The notes under the pieces: model-generated
The model's input: only the letters and a program-made list of their open reading frames with translations
What the model was told of the DNA's origin: nothing
Databases searched by the model: none
Part shown: piece by piece, positions 24,576 through 35,031 of the stretch
How positions within the stretch are numbered: the first letter of the stretch is position 1
Layout of the letters: each line of letters starts with the position of its first letter
Assembly (NCBI GenBank): GCA_947174235.1
Contig: CAMWID010000018.1
Span: 1-49,567, forward strand
Source: an uncultured Porphyromonadaceae bacterium
Lineage (GTDB): Bacteria; Bacteroidota; Bacteroidia; Bacteroidales; Muribaculaceae
Reading direction: 5' to 3'
DNA: 49,567 nucleotides
Made by a program: the position numbers and the translations under genes

Positions 24576-26417
24576 TTAGTAAACAGGTGTGCTTGCCATA
24601 TTCCAATCGCTTGCATCGGTTCCCCATCCGGCGTTCTGCTTCAGTACCTCGGGATTGTTTACGATGTTGATCTGACCGGGAGGTATTGGAAGGAATCCGT
24701 TGGTCACGGCATAACGCTGCGCCCATGAAGAGGATGCGTGATGCATTGTAGTCCAGCGACCTGTATAGTTTACAGCTGAACCGTTCTGTTTCTCAAGAGC
24801 CAAAGCGGCTTCGCAGGTTGTCCCGCCATCTATGCCAGACCAGCGGCGCAGGTCGTTGAAGCGGATTCCCTCGCCGTAGAGTTCCCAGCGGCGTTCGTTC
24901 TTTATATTTGTCCACGAATAGCTTGTCTGGGCTACGCCGGCACGAGCCTGAACCCGGTTCATCATTGTAGGATCGCCGGTGAGCTCGGTGTGCATGAGCA
25001 TTACGTCGGCAAGACGGAGCAGGATAATGTCGTTGAAATGGTCACCCTGGAACGAGTTGCCGTTAGTATTTGCCACAGTAGAGTTCTGGACACGGAACAC
25101 ACCCCACCATGTGTAGGCATCGGCATGGTCTGACCAGCTTGACTGGCTGCAAGTTATTGAAATCCATTTCTTGTTGTATTTCCCGGTTTCCTCAGAGCAG
25201 GAAGTAGTGTATGCGAATTGCTGTAGTTCTGTGTCGCAGTCAAGCACGGTGGCCTTTTTGCGTGGATCGCTTGCCGGCCATTCGTTTACGGAGTTCATAT
25301 TGAATACGCCTTGTCCCCATCCCTGTCCGAATGGAAGAGTCTCGGGACCGCCGTTCTCCTTGCCTTCTTCATTGGCATCGCAACGGAGACCGTTGTAGAG
25401 GGCTGTCATGTTGGTGAAACCCATCGCCACGGTACCGTTCCAGGTAGCGATATTTGAGAACTGAACCTGGAAGAGCTGCTCTTTGTTGCCGTTGCCCGCC
25501 CAATATTTTTTTGCATCAGCAAGATCCTTCACATATTCATAATCCGGGGCTGTCAGTTCGTTTGTATATTGCCAGAGCTGACGGAAGTCTGGGATAAGTT
25601 CAGATCCTGAATTGTTGATGCAGTCTTCAAGGTAAGATACTACCTGAGCTTTCGAGAGGGGACCGTTCACACCCTCCTGTTCGGGAAGTTCGACATCTGG
25701 AAGCGAAGCGGATGCGAGTTCGCCGGCTTTGTTGTAGAATCCCTGATAGAACATGTAAGCACGTGCGAGGTATCCTTCAGCCGCGCCTTTCATCGCATGT
25801 CCGTCGCCCCATGTGGTCGCTCCGTTTGTCATAAGATTGGAGGCGGATACGAAATCGGCGAGGATGTGAGGATAGATCACGTCCTTGGCGCTTTGCTGCG
25901 GACAGGGATCGGGAGCGGCTGCAGCCCAGTAAGCCGGGATATCACCCCAGAACTGTGTGCCCCAAAGGTAGAACAGACCGCGCATGAAATATGCTTCGCC
26001 GAGAAGCTGGTTGCGTGTGGTCTCATTGCCCGACCAGTCGAACGCGTCAACCGAATAGATAATCGCGTTAGCGCGTGCGATACCCACATAAGTGTTGTGC
26101 CATGCCGCGCTGTAGAGCTCGTCCTTGTTGGTCATGAGGTGACCGATAGCGTGTGCCTCGATGTCACCTGTTCCGCCGCCGCCGTTGGCATCGTCAGACA
26201 TTATGTCCCAGACCAGCCATGGAGTCTGCAACGGGTCATTGGCATATTGGTTCATCACTCCGTAGAGTGCGGCAAGTTCCTTGTTGAGATCTTCAGGTGC
26301 CGCAGGGTAGTTGCCGGTATTTGCCTCATTATAGTTGTTCGTGTCAAGGAAATCCTCACACGAAGTGAGAGAGAGCATCCCGACAGCGGCTAAAGTGATC
26401 AAAAGATTTTTTTTCAT
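24576..26417 (-). CDS. susD: SusD/RagB-family outer-membrane lipoprotein
   Basis: The glycan-capturing lid of a SusCD transporter. The lipobox is LTSCEDF (Cys20), followed by the usual helical SusD N-terminus (SWHNTYVGIARAN-like AAWHNTYVGIARAN, LLGEAYFMRGLFYLW). The C-terminal WELYGEGIRFNDLRRW is typical of the family. The length of 613 residues is normal. It lies 30 bases after the susC gene and 20 before the glycan-binding gene. It would hold oligosaccharides over the SusC barrel at the cell surface. Confidence 0.95.
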   Translation of the reverse strand: MKKNLLITLAAVGMLSLTSCEDFLDTNNYNEANTGNYPAAPEDLNKELAALYGVMNQYANDPLQTPWLVWDIMSDDANGGGGTGDIEAHAIGHLMTNKDELYSAAWHNTYVGIARANAIIYSVDAFDWSGNETTRNQLLGEAYFMRGLFYLWGTQFWGDIPAYWAAAAPDPCPQQSAKDVIYPHILADFVSASNLMTNGATTWGDGHAMKGAAEGYLARAYMFYQGFYNKAGELASASLPDVELPEQEGVNGPLSKAQVVSYLEDCINNSGSELIPDFRQLWQYTNELTAPDYEYVKDLADAKKYWAGNGNKEQLFQVQFSNIATWNGTVAMGFTNMTALYNGLRCDANEEGKENGGPETLPFGQGWGQGVFNMNSVNEWPASDPRKKATVLDCDTELQQFAYTTSCSEETGKYNKKWISITCSQSSWSDHADAYTWWGVFRVQNSTVANTNGNSFQGDHFNDIILLRLADVMLMHTELTGDPTMMNRVQARAGVAQTSYSWTNIKNERRWELYGEGIRFNDLRRWSGIDGGTTCEAALALEKQNGSAVNYTGRWTTMHHASSSWAQRYAVTNGFLPIPPGQINIVNNPEVLKQNAGWGTDASDWNMASTPVY

Positions 26418-26447
26418 ATTTATATTGTATTCTCTTGATATTAATGG

Positions 26448-29400
26448 TTAGAATTTTACGGTCACACCCACCACGAAAGTGCGTGCAGACGGGTAAAGAC
26501 CTGTATCGATACCACGTATCCAGTTTGTGTCAGTACCGCCGTTTGAACCGATTTCAGGATCCACACCGGTGTATTTTGTTATAGTGCATAGATTCTGAAG
26601 CTGTGCATAGAGGCGGAGCTGCTGGAACGGAGTCTTGAACTGGCTTGCAAAGTCGTAGCCTACAGTTATGTTCTGCAATTTGAAGTAGTCAGCGTTCTGC
26701 ATATAATATGTAGATACCCACTGGTTGTTCTCGCTACCTACCACAAGGCGGGGCACAGTGTTGCTTGTGCCGGCGCCATGCCAGCGGTCAAGAATGTCGA
26801 CAGTATAGTTGGAATACTGGTTTGCGAGGAGTGCTGTGCGGTAGCACTGCATTGCCTGCATTCCGAACGCTCCGGAACCTGCCATGCTGAAATCAAAACC
26901 TTTATAGTTGAATCCGAGGTTGATACCGAGAGTCCAGTCGGGGTTTGGATCGCCTATCTCATGGCGGTCGCCGTCAAGAGTGATGACTCCGTCATTGTTG
27001 TAGTCATCCCATATGAAGTCGCCGGGTTGTGCTGTCGAAAGCACTGCCTGTCCTGCGGCGCGTGCAGCCTCGATCTGTTCCTGAGTCTGCCAGATGCCGC
27101 TGTGGCTCATACCGCTGAAGTATCCGATCGGGTGTCCGACTTCAACCAAAGACACATATGAAGAATTCTGGAACAGGCTGTTGCTGAGGTTATCACCGAT
27201 TTTGCCTGAAGATGTGGCAAGACGGGTTACCCTGTTTCTGTTGTATGCGGCGTTAACGTTGACATGATAAAGGAATTCGCCGCCTATGTTGTCATTCCAT
27301 GAGAGGGCAAGTTCGACACCTCTGTTCTCTACGTCACCACCGTTGATCATAGCAGCTTCCTCATATCCGAGCACGTCGTTGAGAGGAGCCTGCACGAGCC
27401 AGTCTTTGGTCTTCTTGATATACCAGTCGAAAGTCACTGCAAGACGGCTCTGGAGGAATCGTGCATCGAAGCCAAGGTCCCACTGCTCTGAAGTTTCCCA
27501 TGTGATGTTTTCATTGGGCACGTTCTTCGCATAAGCACCGGTCTGGTATACTCCGTTGACGGTGTTGAGCATGTCGCTTGAGAACTTGTATCCGTAGTCG
27601 GCGTAATCAGTGGGGGAGAAACCTATATTTGAAAGATAATAGAAGTTGTTGATCTGGCAGTTACCGTTCTGACCCCAGCTTGCGCGGATCTTGAAGAAGT
27701 CCATTACGCTATATGTGTTCTCCATAAACTTTTCGTTTGAAAGAACCCATCCCGCCGATACAGAAGGATAAGTGTGCCAACGGTGTCCGCGTGCGAAGTT
27801 GTTAGAACCGTCGCGACGTACAATGGCTGTCAACAGATACTTTTCATCAAAGTTGTAGTTGACACGACCGAAGAATGAAGCCATTCTGCCTTCGCGGGGA
27901 TTGTCGTAACCGCTGTAGCCGGTCATGTTTGCCATGTTCGAAGGAATGGTGAAATCCCATCCGTTGAGCACGAGAGAGTTCAGGTTGTCGGGAGAGTCGC
28001 TGAAAGCCATTGACAGACCTGATGACCAGTTGGATTTTTCGATAGACTGACCGATCAGCACGTCGATGTTGTTTTTGCCGAAAGTCGGGAGCACATAAGA
28101 GATGGTGTTCTCGATCGACATGCTTGAGCTCTGGTATGCATTCTGACTCAGTCCGTAGTTTGCGCTTGCCGATGTGGAGCTTGCCGAATAGGGAGTGGAG
28201 GCGCTTCTATAGTTGCTTCCGCTGTAGCCGGTATTGATCTGTCCACGGTATTTGAGGTTTTTGATCGGCTCTACGATCCAATAGAATGTGGCTCCCACGC
28301 CGAAGTCGCGGCTGCGGTTCAAAGAGCTGTACATACCGTTGATGAATCCTTCATAAGGGTTGTTGAAGATCATCGAGCTCCATCCTGCACCGTCCTCACG
28401 GAAATTGGTCGGAGTGCCGTCTTCACGGAATGCCGGAACGAGAGGGGAGTTGGAGTATACTGGCTGCATTATATTCCAGTAGCCGCTACCTTCGGCGAGG
28501 TCATGGCTTGAGTGGTACCAGTAAGAAACATTTTCACCCAAGGTGATGATGCTGTGTTCATCATTTTTGAGAAGGATATGCTCAGAATTGATACGACCGC
28601 CATAACGTGAGTAGTCGGAAGCATTCTTGCCGCCAAGGATACCGTCCTGCTTACTGTAGTTTACCGAGATAGAGAACTTGCTGCGCTCGCTGCCGCCGGA
28701 CAGAGTTACGGCATGGCTTTGCTGGAAGGCGTTCTTGTTGCGATATACGTCAAACCAGTCTTCTCCCTGCCAGCCGTTGTTGACTTTGTCGAGGATAGCC
28801 TGCGGAACGAGCGAACTCCAGTTTGTGGCAGTGCCATAGGTGTTGAAATTCATCTCGTTGATGACCTGCATGTATTGCTGAGCATTCAGAGTGCCGGGTT
28901 GGCGATAAGGGTTTGACCAGCCTACGAATCCGTCGTAAGTGATTGAAATCTTACCTTCCTTACCCTGCTTTGTTGTCACAAGGATGACACCGTTGGCGGC
29001 ACGCGCGCCATAGATCGCGGCGGAGGCGGCGTCTTTCAAGACGTCAATGCTTTCTATGTCGTTGGGGTTGATTCCGTTCAGACCGTCATTGGCAGTGCCG
29101 GAAACGATACCGTCAATAACGAGGAGCGGAGAAGATTCACCGATAGTACCCATACCGCGGATATTAACCTTGAATCCTTTACCCGGCTGAGTGGAAGATT
29201 GAGTGATCTGCACGCCCGGAGCATTTGACTGCATAGCGGAGAGTGCGTTTGAGGTATTCATCTGAGCGATCTGGTCCCCGGCTACCTGGAAAGTCGCGCC
29301 GGTGACGAGTTTCTTTTTCTGTGTGCCATAGCCCACGACAACAAGTTCGTCCAGATTATTTTCGTTTTCCTGAAGCACGACGTTTATTTCAGGAGAGTTT

Positions 29401-29708
29401 CCGACCTTGATTTCAGAAGGGTCATAGCCGACATAACTGACGATCAGGACGTCGCCAGGTTTCGCGTTAAGTCTGTATTTACCATCGATGTCGGTAGCTG
29501 TGCCTGTCTGACTGCCTTTGATCATGACAGTCGCGCCAATCAGAGGCTCTCCGTTTACATCGGTGACTGTTCCGTGAATTTGGCTCTCAGTCTGTTGAGC
29601 CAGACTGATCTGAACAGGATCAGCAGCATACAGCTGAGGCGAACTGCAAGCAAGCACAGATAATCCTGCACAGGACAAGAGTACGGCTTTTTTCTTGTTA
29701 AGATTCAT
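26448..29708 (-). CDS. susC: SusC/RagA-family TonB-dependent transporter
   Basis: The outer-membrane import barrel of the PUL, 1086 residues. A signal peptide is followed by a carboxypeptidase-regulatory-like domain (about 42-115, GTVTDVNGEPLIGATV), a TonB-box-like LDELVVVGYGTQ, the plug (VNIRGMGTIG, NPNDIESIDVLKDAASAAIYG, ANGVILVTTKQG) and a beta barrel ending in an aromatic residue (FVVGVTVKF). It is the first gene of the minus-strand arm, divergent from the regulator across a 1-kb control region. Energy comes from the TonB-ExbBD system, encoded elsewhere. Confidence 0.96.
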   Translation of the reverse strand: MNLNKKKAVLLSCAGLSVLACSSPQLYAADPVQISLAQQTESQIHGTVTDVNGEPLIGATVMIKGSQTGTATDIDGKYRLNAKPGDVLIVSYVGYDPSEIKVGNSPEINVVLQENENNLDELVVVGYGTQKKKLVTGATFQVAGDQIAQMNTSNALSAMQSNAPGVQITQSSTQPGKGFKVNIRGMGTIGESSPLLVIDGIVSGTANDGLNGINPNDIESIDVLKDAASAAIYGARAANGVILVTTKQGKEGKISITYDGFVGWSNPYRQPGTLNAQQYMQVINEMNFNTYGTATNWSSLVPQAILDKVNNGWQGEDWFDVYRNKNAFQQSHAVTLSGGSERSKFSISVNYSKQDGILGGKNASDYSRYGGRINSEHILLKNDEHSIITLGENVSYWYHSSHDLAEGSGYWNIMQPVYSNSPLVPAFREDGTPTNFREDGAGWSSMIFNNPYEGFINGMYSSLNRSRDFGVGATFYWIVEPIKNLKYRGQINTGYSGSNYRSASTPYSASSTSASANYGLSQNAYQSSSMSIENTISYVLPTFGKNNIDVLIGQSIEKSNWSSGLSMAFSDSPDNLNSLVLNGWDFTIPSNMANMTGYSGYDNPREGRMASFFGRVNYNFDEKYLLTAIVRRDGSNNFARGHRWHTYPSVSAGWVLSNEKFMENTYSVMDFFKIRASWGQNGNCQINNFYYLSNIGFSPTDYADYGYKFSSDMLNTVNGVYQTGAYAKNVPNENITWETSEQWDLGFDARFLQSRLAVTFDWYIKKTKDWLVQAPLNDVLGYEEAAMINGGDVENRGVELALSWNDNIGGEFLYHVNVNAAYNRNRVTRLATSSGKIGDNLSNSLFQNSSYVSLVEVGHPIGYFSGMSHSGIWQTQEQIEAARAAGQAVLSTAQPGDFIWDDYNNDGVITLDGDRHEIGDPNPDWTLGINLGFNYKGFDFSMAGSGAFGMQAMQCYRTALLANQYSNYTVDILDRWHGAGTSNTVPRLVVGSENNQWVSTYYMQNADYFKLQNITVGYDFASQFKTPFQQLRLYAQLQNLCTITKYTGVDPEIGSNGGTDTNWIRGIDTGLYPSARTFVVGVTVKF

Positions 29709-29922
29709 AGAAGTCTTATTTGGTTAACATTTAATGAAATAGTTTAAAACGGGTTATAAAGCAACGGCATATTGGGAAGGTTGTAAGCATTATATATTGT
29801 TTAAGTGGAATCAATGAAGTAAACAACTCGCAATGTCGTGAATCTTACCGATCTGTCCGAAGCTTAGTGTGTATGTCAAAGGAACTGTCTCACGGCTTAT
29901 CCTGTAGGGTATTTTTTTAGGG

Positions 29923-29938
29923 ATGTAACCGGTTACAT
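29923..29938. promoter_or_regulatory. 16-bp perfect palindrome resembling a LacI-family operator
   Basis: ATGTAACCGGTTACAT is fully self-complementary with a central CG, the pattern used by many LacI/GntR-I type repressors. It lies about 215 bases upstream of the susC start and downstream of the candidate -7 box. No LacI-type gene is in the window. Confidence 0.5.
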
Positions 29939-30015
29939 TTCTGTATTCATCTTAGTAATGGTGGAAAATGTCATTCCACAACCTGTCTGAATGAACTGAA
30001 TGTAATAGTTTACAC

Positions 30016-30023
30016 CAAAGTTA
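30016..30023 (-). promoter_or_regulatory. Candidate -7 box for the susC operon
   Basis: TAACTTTG fits TAnnTTTG; predicted transcript start near 30009. No TTG at the ideal -33 spacing, as often seen at activator-dependent PUL promoters. Confidence 0.4.
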
Positions 30024-30312
30024 TTACCATTAAGATAGCACCATAATACCAATTGCAATGCATATTGTCATTATATCAGACACTATCCTCCTTTCGGAAA
30101 ACTGCCAGAAAGGGGACACCGCCATGCTGAATCAGGCGGGGTTTGTAATGGTCTATTAGATTTTTTTCCATTGGTTACAGGTTTAACAGGTAAATATTAT
30201 TGGTTAAGTTTAAGTTTTGTTGTAGATATTCGGATTGTCCGGTTGTGCCGGATGTTTAAGTTGTCAATCCACGGTGCAAAATTAGTCACAACGAGCCAAA
30301 CACACGTGCGTG

Positions 30313-30326
30313 AAAAGCATGCTTTT
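30313..30326. promoter_or_regulatory. 14-bp perfect palindrome upstream of the candidate promoters
   Basis: AAAAGCATGCTTTT is fully self-complementary and lies just upstream of the -7 box at 30284-30277. Candidate binding site for the hybrid regulator, by position only. Confidence 0.35.
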
Positions 30327-30758
30327 GGGGTGTGAAATCGTTTGAGCAGGGTTAAAAATGTTAACAAATATGTAGTTAAATGTTATTAATTTTAAGTTTA
30401 AATATGTGAATAATAGGGGTGTAAGTCTTAAAGTTGGGAAAAATTATGGTGTAAATCAGTTGGAATTTAGAAAATCATTAGTTTATTTTGCATTTGGAAA
30501 CATAAAGGGGCGGTTGCTCTATTTTTTTGTTGATGCCATGGGAGAAACTGATTTAGTTCAGAATAGTTTTTCATACGGAATTGACATTTGTGACAGACCC
30601 TGAAAACTGATATAATTTTAACTGATAATAATCAAATAATACAGTGGTAAGCCAATTGAAGTTAAAGTTGCCGACATTGAGGATTCTGACGCAAGTTCAT
30701 TGCCTCAGAATCAGCGACCGGCTGAGTTGACAAATTTTGGATACCTGACCAAGATCTT

Positions 30759-33700
30759 ATGCCGTTGAAGCTGTTTTCTCTGATACTCTTTATAATGTCA
30801 TTGCCGTTGCAGGTGTTTTCCGTGACGGTGCCACATCTGTCGTTGCACCACATGGAAGCGGCTTCCGGCACATACAATAACCTTATAACGTCTTTGCACA
30901 AGCACAGCAATGGAATGCTTTGGATAGGCACTTCTTCAGGTCTGAACCGATATGACGGTTACAGCGTGCAACAGGTGACGGCGGGATTGAATGACACGAT
31001 TTCAGTCCTTAACGATTATATTCTCAATATTTATGAAGATGGGGGAGGGAAAATGTGGATCCAGACCCAGTTGGGTTACGGAATCTATGATCCGGAGACA
31101 GATTTTTTGATAACTGATGTTCCTGAATACTTAGGAAAAGAAGGTATTGACGGTTTTGTCACCGCCATATGTTCCGATCATAAAGGAGATGTGTGGATTG
31201 CGGTTGAAAACAACGGAATCTACCGTATGAAGGGTGGCGAGGGTCAAGCCGAGAAAGTGGATTATGACGGGGAGGGAAAAACTTCAATAGCCAACATGAC
31301 CATAGACGGCGATACCCTTATATGCGTGGATATGACCGGCAATCTGATATTTGTTGATACAGGGACATTGAAGGTGGCTTCGAGGGTTGACTCCGTTCCC
31401 GAAGTAAAATCCAACGGTAAACAAAATTATTATCTGACAGCGGACAAGTCCGGAAGGGTATGGATATATGCCACCCATCGTCTGATGGTCTATGACAGGG
31501 TGGAAAAAAAGTGGATGAATGACCGGTTGCCTATGGAAGGTAAGGATGGCATAGTCAAATCGATTTTCCAGGACCGCTCAGGGAGACTGTGGATTGCCAG
31601 GGATCATCACGGACTTGAGCTTATTGATTATGAAAACGGTGTTTTTAAATTCGTAAGTACCGATCCGTCGGAAGAGATCACCGAAAACACTACTGTCACT
31701 TGTTTTTTGGAAGATTCCCACGGCACAATATGGATAGGTACATATAAAAAAGGTCTCATGTCGTATAATGACAGTGTGACAAAATTTTCTCTTGAGAATT
31801 TCCCGGATGTCAACTGCGTAATCCCTGCCGGCGATGCGTGGATGTGGGTGGGTACAGACAGCTCCGGGTTATGGAAATGGAACACGATAACAGGAGAGAA
31901 GGTATCTTTTAAAGATCCGGCGGACGGAGTGTCGGTACCAGCTATCACAGCGCTTGCGGCAGATTCGGACGGGAGAGTGTATATAGGATCTTTTTCGAGA
32001 GGACTGCGTAGATATTACAATAATAAATTCGAGCGTATCATCACAGGGACAGCATTGGATAGCAATTACCTGTGGTCTCTTACGATGAGCGCTGACGGCA
32101 AACTTTGGGCAGGCACGCTCGGAGGAGGTGTCTTTTCATATGATCCCACCTCCGGAGAAGTCACTGAATTTAATGAATCTGACACCACACTTCCCTCAAA
32201 TTATGTCATGAGCGGAATCACTTCAAGAGACGGCAAGCAATATTTCGGGACATCTTACGGAATTGCGATTGCTGATCCCGCGACCGGTAAGCTTATGAAT
32301 TTTAAAGAAGTGTTTCCGGAATTTGATACGGACGGGTGGAAAGTGACACAACTTTATGAAGATTCAAGAGGATTGCTGTGGGTAGGAACGGCAAGCGGTC
32401 TGAAGGTTATCGACAGGACTCATGGGAAAATCATAAAAGTGGATCTCGGAGACCAGCAGAACAATAAATACGTGCTTGGAATAATTCAGGACAACGGAGG
32501 AGCCATGTGGGTGAGTGTGGGCACTGAGCTGATTAATCTGCGTGTCGTGTATAATGAAAAAAGTGGTGAGCTGTCTGTCATCACACATCATTATGACAAT
32601 CGCGATGGTTTGATGGATTGCGATTTCAATCAGAGATCGTTTGCCAAACTTCCGTCAGGGGAACTTGTTGTGGGAGGCTTTTACGGTCTGAACCGGTTTT
32701 CGCCGTCAGATATCAAATTCAACACTGTACGCCCCAAGGTGCTTTTCACGGATCTATATATGGGAGGCAGCCGGATCCGTCCGGGTCAGGAAATGGATGG
32801 AAGAGTTGTTCTGCGAGAGGGTCTCAATCAAGGAGGAACGGTGGAGTTCTCGCACAATCCGAAGGATTTTTCGATCTATTTTTCAACAGACAATTATGTC
32901 TTGCCGGAGAAAACGACGTATGAGTATAAATTAGTGGGATATAACGATGAATGGATGATGTGTCCTCCGGGCGTAAACAGGGTGACATATACGAATCTGT
33001 CGCCGGGCAAGTATACATTGCTTGTAAGGGCGATCAACGGCGACGGATATGAAAGTGAGGATCCAGCCGAATTGAAGATCAGGGTCTATCCCCCGTTATG
33101 GGCGTCCCCCTGGGCTTTCGTGATCTATTGCGTATTGGCGATTGTGGGGATCTGGGCTATAATAAAGATTGTCAGCAAACAGGAACGCAAGCGTTTTGAA
33201 CGGAGGCGTCATGAGGATGCAGTCAGAAAACAGGAGGAAATCAATCAGCTGAAATTTAAATTCTTCACTAATGTGAGTCATGATTTACGCACTCCGCTTA
33301 CGTTGATAGTCTCACCGCTTGAAGAGATGATAAAAGAGACTACCGACGAAAGGCAGAGCAAGCGGCTCACGCTGATGCGATCCAACGCCATGCGTCTTTT
33401 GGCGCTTGTCAACCAGCTTCTTGATTTTAGAAAGAATGAGGTAGCCGGTCTTCAATTGTCGCCTACAGAGGGAGATGTCGTGGCATTCAGCAAAAACGTG
33501 TGCAATTCTTTTGTCAATCTTTCCGAACGCAAGAATATCAATCTTACGTTTTACTCAGACCGGGAGAATATTTACATGATGTTTGATCAGGACAAACTTG
33601 AGAAGATACTTATGAATCTCCTTGGCAACGCATTCAAGTTCACTCCTGCCGGCGGAAGGGTGGATGTCTCGCTTGAGCAGGTGGGGGAAGATAATCCTAT

Positions 33701-34829
33701 GCTCCGGATCAAGATAGCTGACACCGGTATAGGCATCAAAGACAAAGATAAAGAACATATATTTGAAAGGTTCTATCAGGTGGATGACAATGGAGAGTCA
33801 CATCCCAACATGGGTAGCGGCATAGGGCTGAGTATGGTCAGTGAGTATGTCAAACTTCATGATGGAGTCGTGCGTGTCACCGACAATGTGGATTGCGGGA
33901 GCGTGTTTATCATAGACATTCCCGTCAGGCATGCTGAACGAACCAAGGAACATAGTGCGGATGTCGAGTCCCAAGAAAAAGAACGCAATGATATTGATTC
34001 ACGCGATTCGGAGAATGAGGAAAGGGACGACATACAGAGGGAGCCGGGTTCTGCCAAACGTCCCGTGGTGCTTGTTGTGGACGACAATCACGACATGACG
34101 GAAATGCTGAGGTTTGAACTTGAAAATGACTTTGATATTATCACGGCATCCGATGGCAACGAGGCTTTGAAGATAGTGGAAAACGTGACTCCTTCAATAA
34201 TTCTTACGGATCTCATGATGCCGGGTATGGATGGTATCGAACTGTGCCGCAGGCTGAAGGCAGATAAGTCGACTGTCTCGATTCCTGTAATAATACTGAC
34301 GGCAAAACATGATCTGGGAGTAAAACTTGAAGGATTGACACTCGGTGCGGATGACTATATAACGAAACCATTCAATATAGATGTGCTTAAACTCAGGATC
34401 AAACGTCTTGTGGAACTTACGGCAAAAGGAGCCAAACGCAGTCTGATAGATCCGGAGCCGGAATCCATCAAGATCACGCCGCTTGACGAGCAGCTTATAG
34501 AAAAGGCGGTGAAATATGTGTCGGATCATCTTGACAGTTCTGAACTTTCGGTAGAAGAATTGAGCGAGAGTCTTGGTATGAGCAGGGTCAGACTTTATAA
34601 GAAAGTGAAGCAGATCACAGGCAAGACGCCAATAGAGTTCATCCGCGTGATACGCCTCAAGCGGGCGGCTCAGCTCTTGCGTGAAAGCCAGCTCAACGTC
34701 TCGGAAATAGCTTATCGAACAGGGTTCAACAGTCCTAAGGTTTTCAGTAAGTATTTTAAGGAAGAATTTGGTATTCTGCCGTCTGTATACCAAAGTCAGG
34801 AGGGCTCTGAAACAAATTATACCGTCTAA
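30759..34829 (+). CDS. Hybrid two-component system sensor/regulator (HTCS)
   Basis: A one-protein signalling system that senses an imported oligosaccharide in the periplasm and activates PUL genes. The signal peptide (MPLKLFSLILFIMSLPL) leads into two-component propeller repeats (about 40-690, e.g. LWIGTSSGLNRYDG), a Y_Y_Y domain (about 700-775) and one membrane segment (about 779-803). HisKA follows with FFTNVSHDLRTP (phospho-His841), then the ATPase domain (NLLGNAFKF, ADTGIGI, GSGIGLSM), a receiver with acidic D1108/D1109 and phospho-Asp1151 in LTDLMMPGMDG, and an AraC-type HTH (about 1245-1348, YRTGFNSPKVFSKYFKEEFG). All key residues are present, so it looks functional. It lies between the divergent susC operon and the exo-glycosidase genes. 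Confidence 0.96.
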   Translation: MPLKLFSLILFIMSLPLQVFSVTVPHLSLHHMEAASGTYNNLITSLHKHSNGMLWIGTSSGLNRYDGYSVQQVTAGLNDTISVLNDYILNIYEDGGGKMWIQTQLGYGIYDPETDFLITDVPEYLGKEGIDGFVTAICSDHKGDVWIAVENNGIYRMKGGEGQAEKVDYDGEGKTSIANMTIDGDTLICVDMTGNLIFVDTGTLKVASRVDSVPEVKSNGKQNYYLTADKSGRVWIYATHRLMVYDRVEKKWMNDRLPMEGKDGIVKSIFQDRSGRLWIARDHHGLELIDYENGVFKFVSTDPSEEITENTTVTCFLEDSHGTIWIGTYKKGLMSYNDSVTKFSLENFPDVNCVIPAGDAWMWVGTDSSGLWKWNTITGEKVSFKDPADGVSVPAITALAADSDGRVYIGSFSRGLRRYYNNKFERIITGTALDSNYLWSLTMSADGKLWAGTLGGGVFSYDPTSGEVTEFNESDTTLPSNYVMSGITSRDGKQYFGTSYGIAIADPATGKLMNFKEVFPEFDTDGWKVTQLYEDSRGLLWVGTASGLKVIDRTHGKIIKVDLGDQQNNKYVLGIIQDNGGAMWVSVGTELINLRVVYNEKSGELSVITHHYDNRDGLMDCDFNQRSFAKLPSGELVVGGFYGLNRFSPSDIKFNTVRPKVLFTDLYMGGSRIRPGQEMDGRVVLREGLNQGGTVEFSHNPKDFSIYFSTDNYVLPEKTTYEYKLVGYNDEWMMCPPGVNRVTYTNLSPGKYTLLVRAINGDGYESEDPAELKIRVYPPLWASPWAFVIYCVLAIVGIWAIIKIVSKQERKRFERRRHEDAVRKQEEINQLKFKFFTNVSHDLRTPLTLIVSPLEEMIKETTDERQSKRLTLMRSNAMRLLALVNQLLDFRKNEVAGLQLSPTEGDVVAFSKNVCNSFVNLSERKNINLTFYSDRENIYMMFDQDKLEKILMNLLGNAFKFTPAGGRVDVSLEQVGEDNPMLRIKIADTGIGIKDKDKEHIFERFYQVDDNGESHPNMGSGIGLSMVSEYVKLHDGVVRVTDNVDCGSVFIIDIPVRHAERTKEHSADVESQEKERNDIDSRDSENEERDDIQREPGSAKRPVVLVVDDNHDMTEMLRFELENDFDIITASDGNEALKIVENVTPSIILTDLMMPGMDGIELCRRLKADKSTVSIPVIILTAKHDLGVKLEGLTLGADDYITKPFNIDVLKLRIKRLVELTAKGAKRSLIDPEPESIKITPLDEQLIEKAVKYVSDHLDSSELSVEELSESLGMSRVRLYKKVKQITGKTPIEFIRVIRLKRAAQLLRESQLNVSEIAYRTGFNSPKVFSKYFKEEFGILPSVYQSQEGSETNYTV

Positions 34830-34910
34830 ATTAACAATTCATCCCCCTCGTATAGAATAATCGCGCCCTTTCCGACACGTATCGGGGAGTATGGTAAGGC
34901 AGACAATATG

Positions 34911-34918
34911 TAATTTTG
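34911..34918 (+). promoter_or_regulatory. -7 box for the exo-glycosidase operon
   Basis: TAATTTTG fits TAnnTTTG. The predicted start near 34925 gives a leader of about 107 bases before the GH31 gene. No clear -33 TTG. Confidence 0.45.
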
Positions 34919-35031
34919 TAAAGTGAGTCAAAACCGGCTCAGGAGCCATCAATCGGCATGTATTTATACAGCCTTACGGTGTCTCTCCGGAAGTTCAAAC
35001 AGCATATTTAAGTTAACCCTTACCTATATTT

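Larger units (their letters stand above)
29709..30758. promoter_or_regulatory. 1-kb divergent control region between susC and the hybrid regulator
   Basis: No convincing gene: a 65-codon frame at 30406-30603 has no family features. The region holds two perfect palindromes (29923-29938 and 30313-30326), minus-strand TAnnTTTG boxes at 30023-30016 and 30284-30277, and a CCGCC/GGCGG hairpin at 30119-30139. Either box implies a long susC leader of roughly 300 or 560 bases. I found no clear box for the regulator gene. Confidence 0.6.

Noticed and set aside
30406-30603. 65-codon frame in the susC/regulator control region
   Set aside because: AT-rich, no family features, no promoter or ribosome site; more likely control DNA.
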